In this document: piece after piece, positions 17,591-26,120 of the stretch
Layout of the letters: each line of letters begins with the position of its first letter
Position numbering within the stretch: the first letter of the stretch is position 1
NCBI RefSeq assembly: GCF_029023785.1
Contig: NZ_CP118955.1
Span: 1,631,001-1,695,000, forward strand
Direction: 5' to 3'
DNA length: 64,000 bases
DNA from: Enterococcus faecium
Lineage (GTDB): Bacteria > Bacillota > Bacilli > Lactobacillales > Enterococcaceae
The notes under the pieces: model-generated
The model's database searches: none
What the model was told of the DNA's origin: nothing
What the model saw: only the letters and a program-made list of their open reading frames with translations
Position numbers and translations under genes: made by a program

Positions 17591-18310
17591 GTGCCAAAAT
17601 ACGAAGAAATCGCAAATATTTTAAGAGAACGTATCCGTTCAAAAGAGTATCCTCCCGATAGTTTTTTGCCTAATCAAGTCGACTTGGTAAAAGAATTTGG
17701 TGCGAGCCGGATGACAATCAAAAAAGCCATCAATATCTTAGCAATGGAAGGACTTGTCTATTCGCAGCGAGGATCAGGAACGAAAATCTTGAATCATCCA
17801 TTTATGCAAAAAGACACATCGCCCGCTAACGAGTATGAAGGTTTGAGTCTCCAAATGAAACGCAGACATCGTTCTTTGAAGAGTCAAATCATTCATTTTG
17901 ATGTTGAATTCCCTAATCAATATATCCAAGAACGATTGATGATCGATGCCGAGCAACCTGTCTACAATATTCACCGGTTAAGGATCTTAGATGGCGAGCC
18001 ATATGTTTTAGAGCATACCTTTATGCCAGTCCATCTTGTGCCGGGTTTAAAAAAAGAACATTTGTTAGCCTCTATCTATGATCATCTTCATCAAGAATTG
18101 AATGTCCATTTTGCAGGGGCTTATCGTGCTATTTCTGCAGATAAAAGTGATGAATATGATCAGCAATATTTGAACTGTGCAGAAAACGATCCTGTACTGG
18201 AAGTTCAGCAAGTCGTCTATCTCAAAGATGGACAGCCGATTGAATATTCTTCCAGCCGAAACCGATTTGATGTTCGGAACTATTCTGTGCTGGATGTGCG
18301 TTCAACTTAA
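17591..18310 (+). CDS. GntR-family regulator with UTRA domain
   Basis: 239 residues. The N-terminal winged helix (YEEIANILRERIRSKEYPP, then GASRMTIKKAINILAMEGL) is GntR, HutC subfamily. The C-terminal two thirds form a UTRA ligand-binding domain (VYNIHRLRILDGEPYVLEHT). Probably senses the phosphorylated beta-glucoside and represses celB and the GH1 gene. The start is GTG 17591, seven bases after AAGAGGTG; the ATG at 17522 lies inside the preceding repeat element. Confidence 0.88.
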   Translation: MPKYEEIANILRERIRSKEYPPDSFLPNQVDLVKEFGASRMTIKKAINILAMEGLVYSQRGSGTKILNHPFMQKDTSPANEYEGLSLQMKRRHRSLKSQIIHFDVEFPNQYIQERLMIDAEQPVYNIHRLRILDGEPYVLEHTFMPVHLVPGLKKEHLLASIYDHLHQELNVHFAGAYRAISADKSDEYDQQYLNCAENDPVLEVQQVVYLKDGQPIEYSSSRNRFDVRNYSVLDVRST

Positions 18311-18608
18311 CCAAAGAGGTTGTGAAAAAGCCGTTTACCAAGAGATCGTGACAGTGGTAAGCAGTTTCAAGTAACAAGAAGAGATCGTGAAATCAACATT
18401 CTATTCTATCCTAAGCATTAGCTCAAAAATGAAAAAATAACTCAGCATAAAAAGACTTATGACCACCCGTAATGATTCTAAAGTTAGCTTTTTAAAGCTA
18501 GTTTTTTTGAAATCGATACAGCTAGTCGTAAGTCTTTTTATTTTATTGATCCGTCCCTCCTCTTTTCCATTCTTGATTCCTTCCTGATACTTTAGAAGAC
18601 AAATTAAT
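18311..18608. other. Non-coding region with degenerate repeat and large terminator hairpin
   Basis: 18311-18400 holds degraded copies of the dispersed repeat (GAGGTTGTGAAAAAGCC, GAGATCGTGACAGTGG). At 18449-18540 AAAAGACTTATGAC pairs with GTCGTAAGTCTTTT (one G-U) around a loop that itself contains the small hairpin TAGCTTtttAAAGCTA, and T-runs flank it. No gene is supported. Confidence 0.6.
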
Positions 18609-18668
18609 TGCAAAATAGAGATGCACCCTCTATACTATGTCTAAATCAACTACTTACTTTTTGTAAGT
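18609..18668 (+). promoter_or_regulatory. mhqO promoter and candidate operator
   Basis: TTGCAA (18609-18614) and TATACT (18632-18637) are spaced by 17 bases. Downstream, ACTTAC-TTTT-GTAAGT (18653-18668) is a perfect inverted repeat just before the ribosome binding site, a good position for a repressor of the MarR/DUF24 type that controls such genes in Bacillus. Confidence 0.55.
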
Positions 18669-18687
18669 TAACAGGAGGAAATTTATC

Positions 18688-19662
18688 ATGGATACACAAA
18701 TCAGAGGAATTCACCACGTCACAGCAATGACATCTAGCGCTACAAAAATCTACCGCTTTTTTACAGATATTTTAGGAATGCGCTTAATCAAAAAAACAGT
18801 TAACCAAGATGACATCGAAACTTACCATCTTTACTTTACAGACGATACTGGTGCGCCAGGAACAGATATGACTTTCTTTGATTTTCCAAATCAGCCAAAA
18901 GGAAAAAAAGGAACAGATACGATCTCTCGTGCTTCTTTCCGTGTGCCAAGTGACGCAGCATTAGACTTTTGGTTGGAACGTTTTGAAAAATATGACGTTA
19001 CTCATTCAGCAATCAATGAACGTTTCGGCAAAAAATATATCGAATTTGAAGATTTCGATAATCAGTATTATCAATTGATCTCTGACGAAAACAATCAAGG
19101 TGTAGCAGCTGGCATTCCTTGGAAAAACAGCAATGTACCGACAGAGTTTGCGATCACAGGACTTGGACCTGTCTTTGTCCGTGTCAGTCAATTAGAGCAT
19201 ATCCGCTTGATTCTTGAAAAAATCTTAGGATTCAAAGAAACAGACCATTCAGGAGATTTCTACTTATTTGAAATCGGTGAAGGGGGAAATGGTGCAAGCA
19301 TCATTATTGAACATCGGACAGACTTGCCAAAAGCAATCGAAGGATTTGGAAATATCCATCACTTAGCATTGCGTGTAGCAGACAAAGAAGCATTGGAATA
19401 CTGGATTCAAGTAATCAATAAGATTGAATTGCCAAATTCTGGTTTCGTCGATCGTTTCTATTTCCAATCTGAGTACTTCCTAGCCGCTCATCACGTACTG
19501 TTTGAATTAGCAACTGATGGTCCTGGATTCCTTGAAGATGAACCAGCAGAATCAGCAGGAGAAAAACTATCTCTTCCTCCATTCTTAGAAGAACGTCGTG
19601 AAGCCATTGAAGCTTATGTCCGTCCTTTCGATACAAGTGATGCAAATAAAAAACGTGAATAA
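18688..19662 (+). CDS. Ring-cleaving dioxygenase of the VOC superfamily (MhqO-like)
   Basis: 324 residues with two tandem vicinal-oxygen-chelate modules. The first begins GIHHVTAMTSSATKIYRFF and the second includes NIHHLALRVADKEALEYW; the histidines and downstream glutamates are the Fe(II) ligands. Family members MhqA/E/O of Bacillus are induced by methylhydroquinone and quinones and open hydroquinone rings. The immediate downstream hydrolase gene is the partner expected from mhqO-mhqD type pairs. AGGAGGAAA precedes the ATG. No dedicated regulator gene is adjacent. Confidence 0.87.
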   Translation: MDTQIRGIHHVTAMTSSATKIYRFFTDILGMRLIKKTVNQDDIETYHLYFTDDTGAPGTDMTFFDFPNQPKGKKGTDTISRASFRVPSDAALDFWLERFEKYDVTHSAINERFGKKYIEFEDFDNQYYQLISDENNQGVAAGIPWKNSNVPTEFAITGLGPVFVRVSQLEHIRLILEKILGFKETDHSGDFYLFEIGEGGNGASIIIEHRTDLPKAIEGFGNIHHLALRVADKEALEYWIQVINKIELPNSGFVDRFYFQSEYFLAAHHVLFELATDGPGFLEDEPAESAGEKLSLPPFLEERREAIEAYVRPFDTSDANKKRE

Positions 19663-19714
19663 TCTCTTCATGCTACTTCATTTGCATCTATAGAAACAGA
19701 AAAGAGGGAACAAA

Positions 19715-20320
19715 ATGACCTACATTTTTGAAAAAGGAACAAGTGGCAAGCATTTGATCTTACTTCATGGCACAGGTGGCGATGAACATTCTTTACTGGA
19801 TATCGCTCACTTTCTTGCACCAAACAGTACATTGCTTTCTTTTCGTGGCACGGTCCAAGAAGATGGGATGAATCGTTTTTTCAAGCGTAATGGATTGAAT
19901 CAATTCGACCTGGACAGTTTGGAAAAAGAAACAGATAAACTCCATGAAAAAATCAAAGAAATCAGCGAAAAAGAACTGATACCGTTAAGTGACTGGCTGC
20001 TTGTCGGCTATTCAAATGGCGCAAACATCGCTGCTCATTTATTATTGGAGCGTGAGACCGAGCTAAATAAAGGGTTGTTTTTCCATCCGATGTCTCTAGG
20101 TGTTCATCAAAGCCGTTCCACATTAGAGGATAAAACCGTCTGGATTTCTTATGGTGATAACGATCCAATCGTTTCCCCTGCTTCCTTTAAAGAATTGGCC
20201 GATCAATTCGAAACACGCCAAGCAAATGTGACTATTCAGCTAACTGTAACAGGTCATCAGTTGACGATGGACGAAATCGAGCAAGCGAGGGAATGGACAG
20301 ACCACCTCTTAACTAAATAA
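19715..20320 (+). CDS. Alpha/beta hydrolase, MhqD-like (phospholipase/carboxylesterase family)
   Basis: 201 residues. HGTGGDEHSL is the oxyanion-hole region, VGYSNGANIAAHLL holds the nucleophile serine, YGDNDPIV the aspartate, and TGHQLT the histidine of the catalytic triad. Co-transcribed with the upstream dioxygenase gene (52-base gap with its own RBS). The pair probably removes ring-cleavage products or quinone adducts. Confidence 0.85.
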   Translation: MTYIFEKGTSGKHLILLHGTGGDEHSLLDIAHFLAPNSTLLSFRGTVQEDGMNRFFKRNGLNQFDLDSLEKETDKLHEKIKEISEKELIPLSDWLLVGYSNGANIAAHLLLERETELNKGLFFHPMSLGVHQSRSTLEDKTVWISYGDNDPIVSPASFKELADQFETRQANVTIQLTVTGHQLTMDEIEQAREWTDHLLTK

Positions 20321-20328
20321 AAGAAAAG

Positions 20329-20402
20329 AACTACGACTTACATAATACAACCTGAAGCAGATATCGATCTGGATCAGATTTTGTGAAAGTCGTAGTTTTT
20401 TG
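20329..20402. terminator. Bidirectional terminator between mhqD-like and aldolase genes
   Basis: AACTACGACTT (20329-20339) and AAGTCGTAGTT (20387-20397) form the stem, with a long internal region; TTTTT follows on the plus strand. It separates convergent genes. Confidence 0.7.
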
Positions 20403-20413
20403 TGTCAGATAGG

Positions 20414-21166
20414 TTAGTCTCCACCAGCTGCAATAACAGATTTATTATAAATAGCCGTTTTATGTTTCAACTCTTCCAATCCCCCGATTTTCTCACCTTT
20501 TGAATAAAAACCGTCAGTAATCCCTAATGCTTGAAAAATCGTCTGCTTGTAGGCAATTTCTGCATTCCATTCAACTGTATCAAGGATTTGCAGTGCTTTA
20601 TGGATAGCTTCGATTCCTGATTCTCCACCTGTGTTGATCAATACGCCATGAGAGTTGAGCAGCAACATATGCGGTAATTCGAGATGCTGTTTTTTTACAT
20701 AGTCGCTTGTCAATTCAGCAAGTTCTTCAGAGCAATTAGGCTCAAAGTCCATGACAGGGATCTCTTTTACTTTAGCTGTGGCTTCAGTCAAATTAGGCAT
20801 AGGCAACCCAGTAGTCGCCCAGAACATTGCATTAGGCGCATGAGCATGTAGGACAGCTTTGATAGCTGGATTAGTCTCATACATCGCTTCATGCATATTG
20901 ATTTCACGAGTTAAATGACCGACTCCGTCAACGATTCTACGCGTTCTTGGTTCTACTACTAGAACCTGTGCAGGAGAAATCTCTCCTAGATAGGCTTCTG
21001 ACATCATGGTCGGCGTCATGATGATGTAGTCTTTCCCTTGATCATCAGTGGTTTTAAAGGAAAAATTCCCTCCTGCGACATTTGTGTTTTTCCTTTCGAA
21101 AATCACTCTTACGATACGTGCCATGTCCTGTCGTTCTCTCTCAAATAACATACGTCCATCTGACAT
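20414..21166 (-). CDS. Class II aldolase/adducin-family sugar-phosphate aldolase
   Basis: 250 residues. Zinc-binding histidines are visible in VLHAHAPNA and NSHGVL, and GGNFSFK near the N-terminus is the substrate phosphate-binding loop. The family includes L-fuculose-1-phosphate aldolase and L-ribulose-5-phosphate 4-epimerase. Here it is the last gene of an operon with a galactitol-class PTS and faces a PfkB-family kinase unit, so cleavage of a PTS-derived ketose phosphate to DHAP and an aldehyde is likely. Exact substrate unknown. Confidence 0.82.
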   Translation of the reverse strand: MSDGRMLFERERQDMARIVRVIFERKNTNVAGGNFSFKTTDDQGKDYIIMTPTMMSEAYLGEISPAQVLVVEPRTRRIVDGVGHLTREINMHEAMYETNPAIKAVLHAHAPNAMFWATTGLPMPNLTEATAKVKEIPVMDFEPNCSEELAELTSDYVKKQHLELPHMLLLNSHGVLINTGGESGIEAIHKALQILDTVEWNAEIAYKQTIFQALGITDGFYSKGEKIGGLEELKHKTAIYNKSVIAAGGD

Positions 21167-21179
21167 AATGACCCCTCCA

Positions 21180-21440
21180 TTATCTTTTTATAAAACTTTT
21201 TTCTCTCAATATTTCTTTGGTAGCTTCTTTTATTTTCATTGATTCTTCTATTTTCCGTTTTCTTTTTTCATCGTACTCTCTGAATAAAACGTGATTTCCA
21301 TATTTATAGATCACTAGTGCGAAAAAAATGACCAATAGATTGATGATGATATTCTGAGTAAAGAGTCCATATAGAAATAGCAGAAGTGTACCACAAAGAG
21401 CGACTGTCCATTTTATTTTATCTGTCTCTTCTCTTTTCAT
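21180..21440 (-). CDS. Small membrane protein of unknown function, 86 residues
   Basis: Two hydrophobic segments (WTVALCGTLLLFLYGLF and IIINLLVIFFALVIYKYG) are followed by a highly basic and charged C-terminal helix. It sits between the PTS IIC gene and the aldolase gene with gaps of 13-21 bases, so it belongs to the operon. No family recognised; perhaps an accessory of the permease. Confidence 0.65.
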   Translation of the reverse strand: MKREETDKIKWTVALCGTLLLFLYGLFTQNIIINLLVIFFALVIYKYGNHVLFREYDEKRKRKIEESMKIKEATKEILREKSFIKR

Positions 21441-21461
21441 TACTTTCCCACCATTTCAATG

Positions 21462-22823
21462 CTATTTTTGTAGTTCAGCATAACGTTCACTCGGTACTTT
21501 CGCTTTTATCATATATTTATAAAGTAGAACAAACAGTCCTAGAAAAATCACGCATCCTACAATAGCGAGAATATTCCTATTAAATGCCTCCGCAAATAAA
21601 ACCCTGAACTCCGGTCCTTCTATGGATGACCATGTGATCAACTGTCCTTTCTTGATTCCCTCGACTGCTCCGCTTTTTTCTGCTAAATCACTGAGTATTG
21701 GCGCAAGGTAAGTGGCCCCGTACAAATAAATAGGCATCGTGAGGATTCCCAAGATCAGCATACGAGCCAAGTTTCCTCCTGTTAAAAGTAATCCGCCGAC
21801 CGCAATCGAATAGTTGATAATCCCTGCTAATGGTAATACTTGGTTTCCTGGCAAAATAATGGCATAACCAATAAACACAGGAACAAGTAAAATAGCAGTA
21901 ACCCAAATTTCTGAACGACCAGCTAATATCGGCCAGTCCAATCCGATATATACTTCACGATCCTTAAACCGCTTTTTCATAAATTCTGACATAGCGTCTG
22001 CTAGAGGAGACAAAGATTGCATGAACATTTTAGAGATCATAGGAAACAAACTTAATGCTGTAGCTGTTTGGATCGCTAGATTAAGAGAACCTGAAACGCC
22101 ATACGCAGCAGCAAAGCCAAGCCCCAATCCAATAATGAATCCCATTACAGAGTTTTCAGAGAAGATCCCAATTTTCTTCTTCAATGCATTCGTATCCGCT
22201 CGTTTATTTAAAGCAGGAATTTTATCCATGATCATATTGAAAGGCAGCAATAAGACAGCGGCAGATGTCATAAAATGAGTCACTGTTACTAATGGAATCC
22301 CTGTGAGATCTTGTATATGTTTTTGAAACATATCACCAAGCTTTAATTCCAATATAACTTGGACCATTGCAGTAAGAAAGCCTGCAGCCAAACTACCGGA
22401 AACATAATAAACTAAATAAGCAGTTAAAGCTTTCCCCCAAACATTCCACATATCAACATTTAACGTCTTCGTCCAATTAAAAAGTAACAGTACAAAATTG
22501 ACCCCAATCGTTACTGCAAAAAATATAAAAGCATAACTCCACGACCATGTGATGCTTGCTGCACCTGTCCACCCAAGATCAAGTGCAGGCAAACTGATTC
22601 CCGTATTTTTAGCCAATGCTTCTGATGCTGGACTTACTGCGTTAGACATATAGCCAATGACCATAGACATTCCGCTAAAAGCAATCCCTAAAGTCAAAGC
22701 AGACATGAATGCTTTTTTTAATTTCATCCCTGCCAACAATCCAAGTATCAAAATAATCAGGGGAACAAAAATGGCTGATCCTAAGTTCAAAACATAATTG
22801 ATAATGGTTTGGAAAACTTCCAT
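21462..22823 (-). CDS. PTS galactitol-family EIIC
   Basis: 453 residues, about eleven hydrophobic segments, with the GatC-type N-terminus (NYVLNLGSAIFVPLIILILG) and the family region LTGIPLVTVTHFMTSAAVLL. Third membrane subunit for the IIA and IIB proteins encoded immediately upstream. GatC-family permeases carry galactitol, but also other polyols and pentoses; the lack of a polyol dehydrogenase in this cluster argues against galactitol itself. Confidence 0.88.
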   Translation of the reverse strand: MEVFQTIINYVLNLGSAIFVPLIILILGLLAGMKLKKAFMSALTLGIAFSGMSMVIGYMSNAVSPASEALAKNTGISLPALDLGWTGAASITWSWSYAFIFFAVTIGVNFVLLLFNWTKTLNVDMWNVWGKALTAYLVYYVSGSLAAGFLTAMVQVILELKLGDMFQKHIQDLTGIPLVTVTHFMTSAAVLLLPFNMIMDKIPALNKRADTNALKKKIGIFSENSVMGFIIGLGLGFAAAYGVSGSLNLAIQTATALSLFPMISKMFMQSLSPLADAMSEFMKKRFKDREVYIGLDWPILAGRSEIWVTAILLVPVFIGYAIILPGNQVLPLAGIINYSIAVGGLLLTGGNLARMLILGILTMPIYLYGATYLAPILSDLAEKSGAVEGIKKGQLITWSSIEGPEFRVLFAEAFNRNILAIVGCVIFLGLFVLLYKYMIKAKVPSERYAELQK

Positions 22824-22895
22824 AAATAAACCTTCTTTCTTTCGAAATATAGTAAATAAAACTATGAACCAACTTTTTTATCCAACAATCCTCCT

Positions 22896-23195
22896 TTACT
22901 GTACTAACTCTTTGATACTGTCATAAATAGGTTCTACACCCATTCCAGTTAAAAATGGAATTCCTGGAAATACTTCAATACCCAAATCTTTTGCTTGTTC
23001 AAGTACTTCCTCATCAGGTTGTGCGACATACACATAGATTCCAGCAGTTAGAAGCTCATTTTGAATCGATTTGTAATCAACTGCTTCTACAGGAAATGCG
23101 ATGCCGTCATCCTCTAACATACTTTGGATCTTACTAGCGATTGTCTGACTCGTTGCTACTCCACTTCCACATGCGACAATTAACCGATTTTTCAT
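22896..23195 (-). CDS. PTS galactitol-family EIIB
   Basis: 99 residues. The phospho-cysteine is in VACGSGVATSQT near residue 9, the typical GatB P-loop. It accepts the phosphate from the IIA protein encoded 12 bases upstream and passes it to the sugar during transport by the IIC protein. Cytoplasmic. Confidence 0.9.
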   Translation of the reverse strand: MKNRLIVACGSGVATSQTIASKIQSMLEDDGIAFPVEAVDYKSIQNELLTAGIYVYVAQPDEEVLEQAKDLGIEVFPGIPFLTGMGVEPIYDSIKELVQ

Positions 23196-23207
23196 TTTTT
23201 CTTCCTC

Positions 23208-23666
23208 CTAAATATAATTTGTAATAAGTTCGTATATGTTTTGCGGTGTTTCTTGTTTCTTATAATTTTCCACGAATGTTTCATCCATGAATAAATTCAT
23301 AAACGCTTGAAGTAATCCTACTTGTTCTTTTGGTTCTTTGATTCCTAAAAAAAATAGATTTTCTACAGTCATTTCCTGACTATCCCCCATTTGATAAAAA
23401 TAAATTGGGTTCTTCAGCTGCATAACAAAAACAAATGGCTTTTCGACATATTCACATTCCGAATGTGGCAGCGCGATATTTAAATACTTAGTAATCAATC
23501 CAGTAGGAAATTCTCTTTCTCTTGCAATCAGTCCATTCAAATAATTCTCATTGACGTACCCCATTTTTTCTAATCGTTGTGCAGCGATTAAAAAAGCTTC
23601 TTCTTTATTTTTTACTTCTACCGCTAATTGAATCAAACTAGGAACGAACATCTCTTTATATTTCAT
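23208..23666 (-). CDS. PTS fructose/galactitol-type EIIA
   Basis: 152 residues of the EIIA Fru/Mtl/Gat fold. The phosphorylated histidine is in NIALPHSECEYV near residue 70. First gene of the minus-strand operon; the upstream region contains a cre-like site and repeated GAACAAA/TTTGTTC motifs shared with the divergent DeoR gene. Confidence 0.88.
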   Translation of the reverse strand: MKYKEMFVPSLIQLAVEVKNKEEAFLIAAQRLEKMGYVNENYLNGLIAREREFPTGLITKYLNIALPHSECEYVEKPFVFVMQLKNPIYFYQMGDSQEMTVENLFFLGIKEPKEQVGLLQAFMNLFMDETFVENYKKQETPQNIYELITNYI

Positions 23667-23761
23667 TCCAACCTCCTCCTTTTTGATTAAGTTTGTTAAT
23701 TTATTGTTCTACTAAGTTCATCTTTGTTTTACAAGAACATTATATTTCTGTTAGTTTGTTT

Positions 23762-23858
23762 TGTCAACGCTTTCAAAAGAAATTTATTTTGTTAAATTTG
23801 ATCTACTTGAAAATAAAATCGTTTATCTATATAATTAAGAAGAACAAAGTCGAACAAA
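23762..23858. promoter_or_regulatory. Divergent control region: cre site, deoR promoter, DeoR operator repeats
   Basis: TGTCAACGCTTTCA (23762-23775) matches cre at 13/14. On the plus strand TTGAAA (23808-23813) and TATAAT (23830-23835), 16 bases apart, form the promoter. Two direct copies of GAACAAA begin at 23842 and 23852, one helical turn apart and covering the start site. TTTGTTAA and TTGTTCT occur in inverse orientation near 23692-23710. These are likely DeoR-type operator half-sites. Confidence 0.6.
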
Positions 23859-23889
23859 AATTGACTTTTATGTTAAAGGAGTAATTCAT

Positions 23890-24681
23890 ATGCTGAAAAA
23901 AGAAAGACAAGAACGAATCATTACGTTATTAGAGAAAGATTTTTATTTAACTAATTCAGAAATCGCTAACAAATTAGGCGTATCAGAAATGACCATACGC
24001 CGAGATGTCACTGAATTAGCAAAAAAAAATAAAGTAAAAAAGCTATATGGTGGCGTTGAACGAAAGGAACCTTATAATCGAGAACTATCGACTCAAGAAA
24101 AGATTGATACGAATGTAGCCGAAAAAAAATATATTGGTCAAGTCATGAACAGTATGATTCCCGATAATTCTACTATTTATGTCGGTGCTGGAACAACGAT
24201 CCTATATGCACTCCCTTTCATTCAAAAGAAAAATCTATTTGTAATTACAAATAGTTTGATTGCTTTCAACTATTTAAAGAATCATACAAGTTATCGAATT
24301 TTACTTACTGGTGGCGAATTTTCTCCTATTACAGAAGAGTTCATTGGGGAAGTTGCAGAAAGATCTTTTGAAAGTTTGAATGTCGATATCTCTTTCGCTG
24401 CAACAAACGGCATATTTGATAACAATGTGACAACCGCTCAATTTATTGAGGGAAATATTCAGAACGCAGCGCTCAATGCAGCAAAAATCAAATGTATTGT
24501 TGCAGATTATTCAAAATTAAATAAATCAGATGTCTATACTTTTAGAAAATTAACCGATTTTGATTATCTAATAACCGATAATCATTTATCAAAACAAGAT
24601 TTCCATCATTATTCAAAATACTTAACCATATTAAAGGAGCCAAAAAATGATACTGACAATCACGATGAACCCATCCATTGA
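23890..24681 (+). CDS. DeoR-family transcriptional regulator
   Basis: 263 residues: N-terminal DeoR helix-turn-helix (KERQERIITLLEKDFYLTNS, then LGVSEMTIRRDV) and a C-terminal DeoRC sugar-phosphate sensor domain (VGAGTTILYALPF, LTGGEF). AAAGGAG precedes the ATG. Translationally coupled to the kinase gene by a 35-base overlap in another frame. Probably represses the divergent PTS-aldolase operon and its own operon until a phosphorylated sugar intermediate accumulates. Confidence 0.9.
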   Translation: MLKKERQERIITLLEKDFYLTNSEIANKLGVSEMTIRRDVTELAKKNKVKKLYGGVERKEPYNRELSTQEKIDTNVAEKKYIGQVMNSMIPDNSTIYVGAGTTILYALPFIQKKNLFVITNSLIAFNYLKNHTSYRILLTGGEFSPITEEFIGEVAERSFESLNVDISFAATNGIFDNNVTTAQFIEGNIQNAALNAAKIKCIVADYSKLNKSDVYTFRKLTDFDYLITDNHLSKQDFHHYSKYLTILKEPKNDTDNHDEPIH

Positions 24682-25600
24682 TTCCATTTATTTTACAAAA
24701 CACTTTGAATTAGGTACGATGACACGCTTTGCTTCTCCGGTACGCTATGTAGGCGGCAAGGGAATCAATTGCGGACGAGCTTCTGCTCTACTAGGTTCAT
24801 CAGTTATTTTAACGGGGTTTTTGGGCGGTTATTTTGGCAGTATGATTCAAGATATGCTGAAAAATGAAAATTTGTTTGATTTGCATTTTTTACCTATTGC
24901 AGAAGAATCAAGAGGTGCCGTCACGATCATGCATGATGATGAAACGCAGACAGAGCTAGTGGAAGCTGGTCCTGAAATAGCAGATACTACTATCAAAAAA
25001 TTAATGAATGATATCAAACAAATCAGTAAAAATAATTACCTTTCAGTCATTACAATAAATGGTTCTGTTAACAATCCAGATCCCTTTTTGTATGCTAAAT
25101 TATTACAATATATCAAAGAACAAATAGATCCTTCCACCTATATATTAATGGATATATCTGGACAACATCTCCGTGAAGTCTTAGCAAATAAGTATAAACC
25201 GATGTTCATCAAACCTAATATCCATGAGTTTTCAGATATCATCCATCAAAAAATTACTCAAAAAAGCGACATAAAACACCATCTAAAAACAAATCCACTA
25301 TTTAAAGATATTGATGTTATCATGATTTCTTGCGGCTCGTATGGTGCAGTAGTCAAAGTAAAAGAAGAATTTTGGAATGTTGAGATCCCTAAGATTCCTA
25401 TCATTAATACAACAGGCTCTGGGGATGCCACTGTTGGAGGTTTTGCTCATTCATTAGAACAGAATTATCCTTTAAAAGAATGTGTAAGGTACGCAATGGC
25501 TTGCGGCATGTCGAATGCACAGCAATCAGAAGTCGGGAAAGTTATTCCAGCTGATGTAAAAAATTTAGCAAAAAGCATTAAAATCACAGAAATGAAATAA
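24647..25600 (+). CDS. PfkB-family sugar-phosphate kinase (tagatose-6-P / 1-phosphofructokinase type)
   Basis: 317 residues of the ribokinase/PfkB superfamily. YVGGKGINCGRASALLGS is the N-terminal PfkB signature, and NTTGSGDATVGGFAHSL holds the catalytic aspartate and anion hole. LacC and FruK are the nearest functional types. It would add a second phosphate to the ketose phosphate made by the divergent PTS, before the class II aldolase cleaves it. The start ATG 24647, with AAAGGAG, lies inside the deoR gene. Confidence 0.85.
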   Translation: MILTITMNPSIDSIYFTKHFELGTMTRFASPVRYVGGKGINCGRASALLGSSVILTGFLGGYFGSMIQDMLKNENLFDLHFLPIAEESRGAVTIMHDDETQTELVEAGPEIADTTIKKLMNDIKQISKNNYLSVITINGSVNNPDPFLYAKLLQYIKEQIDPSTYILMDISGQHLREVLANKYKPMFIKPNIHEFSDIIHQKITQKSDIKHHLKTNPLFKDIDVIMISCGSYGAVVKVKEEFWNVEIPKIPIINTTGSGDATVGGFAHSLEQNYPLKECVRYAMACGMSNAQQSEVGKVIPADVKNLAKSIKITEMK

Positions 25601-26120
25601 ATAGTACAAAGTAAATAATTGTTTATATGAAATGAGACACAAAGAGACTGTGACAAAAAACGTGTGTACCGACCCCCAAAAGTTAGATTTTTTGGTCTAA
25701 CTTTTGGGAGTCGGTACAGTGTCACAGTCCTTTTTTCGAATAAACGGTGTTCTCATGCCAACTCCTCGGTCACAAGTCACAATATTCAACAAACATGAGA
25801 AGCTATTTTTTGAAATTGCTACTTGTGACTCAGAGTTAAACGGCAGGCTCACGACCTCTTGGTATAAACGGTGTTCAAAAGCCAGTTTCTCGGTATTAAG
25901 CCAAATTTATGCAAAAATGTGGAAAGCCATTTTCACAAAATTTTTCTTAATACTCGAAACTAAGCGGCTTTTTCACAACCTCTTCTTTAAACGGTGCTCA
26001 AAAGCTTGCATCTGCGCTAATGAGTCCAACCAAGTCAAAAATGAGGAGCTTTTTTGGCTGTCCTTATTACTTGATGCAGGGCAGTTTTTTCATAATCTCT
26101 TTTAGATTAAATCCTTTTGG
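25601..26120. repeat. Composite repeat array (three units) after the kinase gene
   Basis: No gene. Three related units follow one another. Unit 1 has the GACTGTGAC/GTCACAGTC terminator hairpin (25646-25729) interrupted by a 54-base palindrome. Then comes CGAATAAACGGTGTTC with the CCTGCC/GGCAGG long inverted repeat, ending CTCACGACCTC. Units 2 (from ~25861) and 3 (from ~25990) begin AAACGGTG(T/C)TCAAAAGC and contain other long inverted repeats, ending in TTTTTCACAACCTC or TTTTTCATAATCTC. A 133-codon open frame across it is an artefact of the repeats. Confidence 0.8.
25665..25718. mobile_element. 54-bp MITE-like palindrome
   Basis: Two 23-base arms beginning TGTACCGACCCCCAAAAGTT and ending CTTTTGGGAGTCGGTACA, one mismatch, with an 8-base loop. 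TG...CA ends and the CCCAAAAGTTAGA core resemble terminal repeats of IS3-group elements. It sits inside the loop of a standard repeat-family terminator. Confidence 0.55.

Noticed and set aside
25704..26105. 133-codon open frame across the region after the kinase gene
   Set aside because: It runs through three tandem non-coding repeat units and terminator hairpins and has no ribosome binding site.
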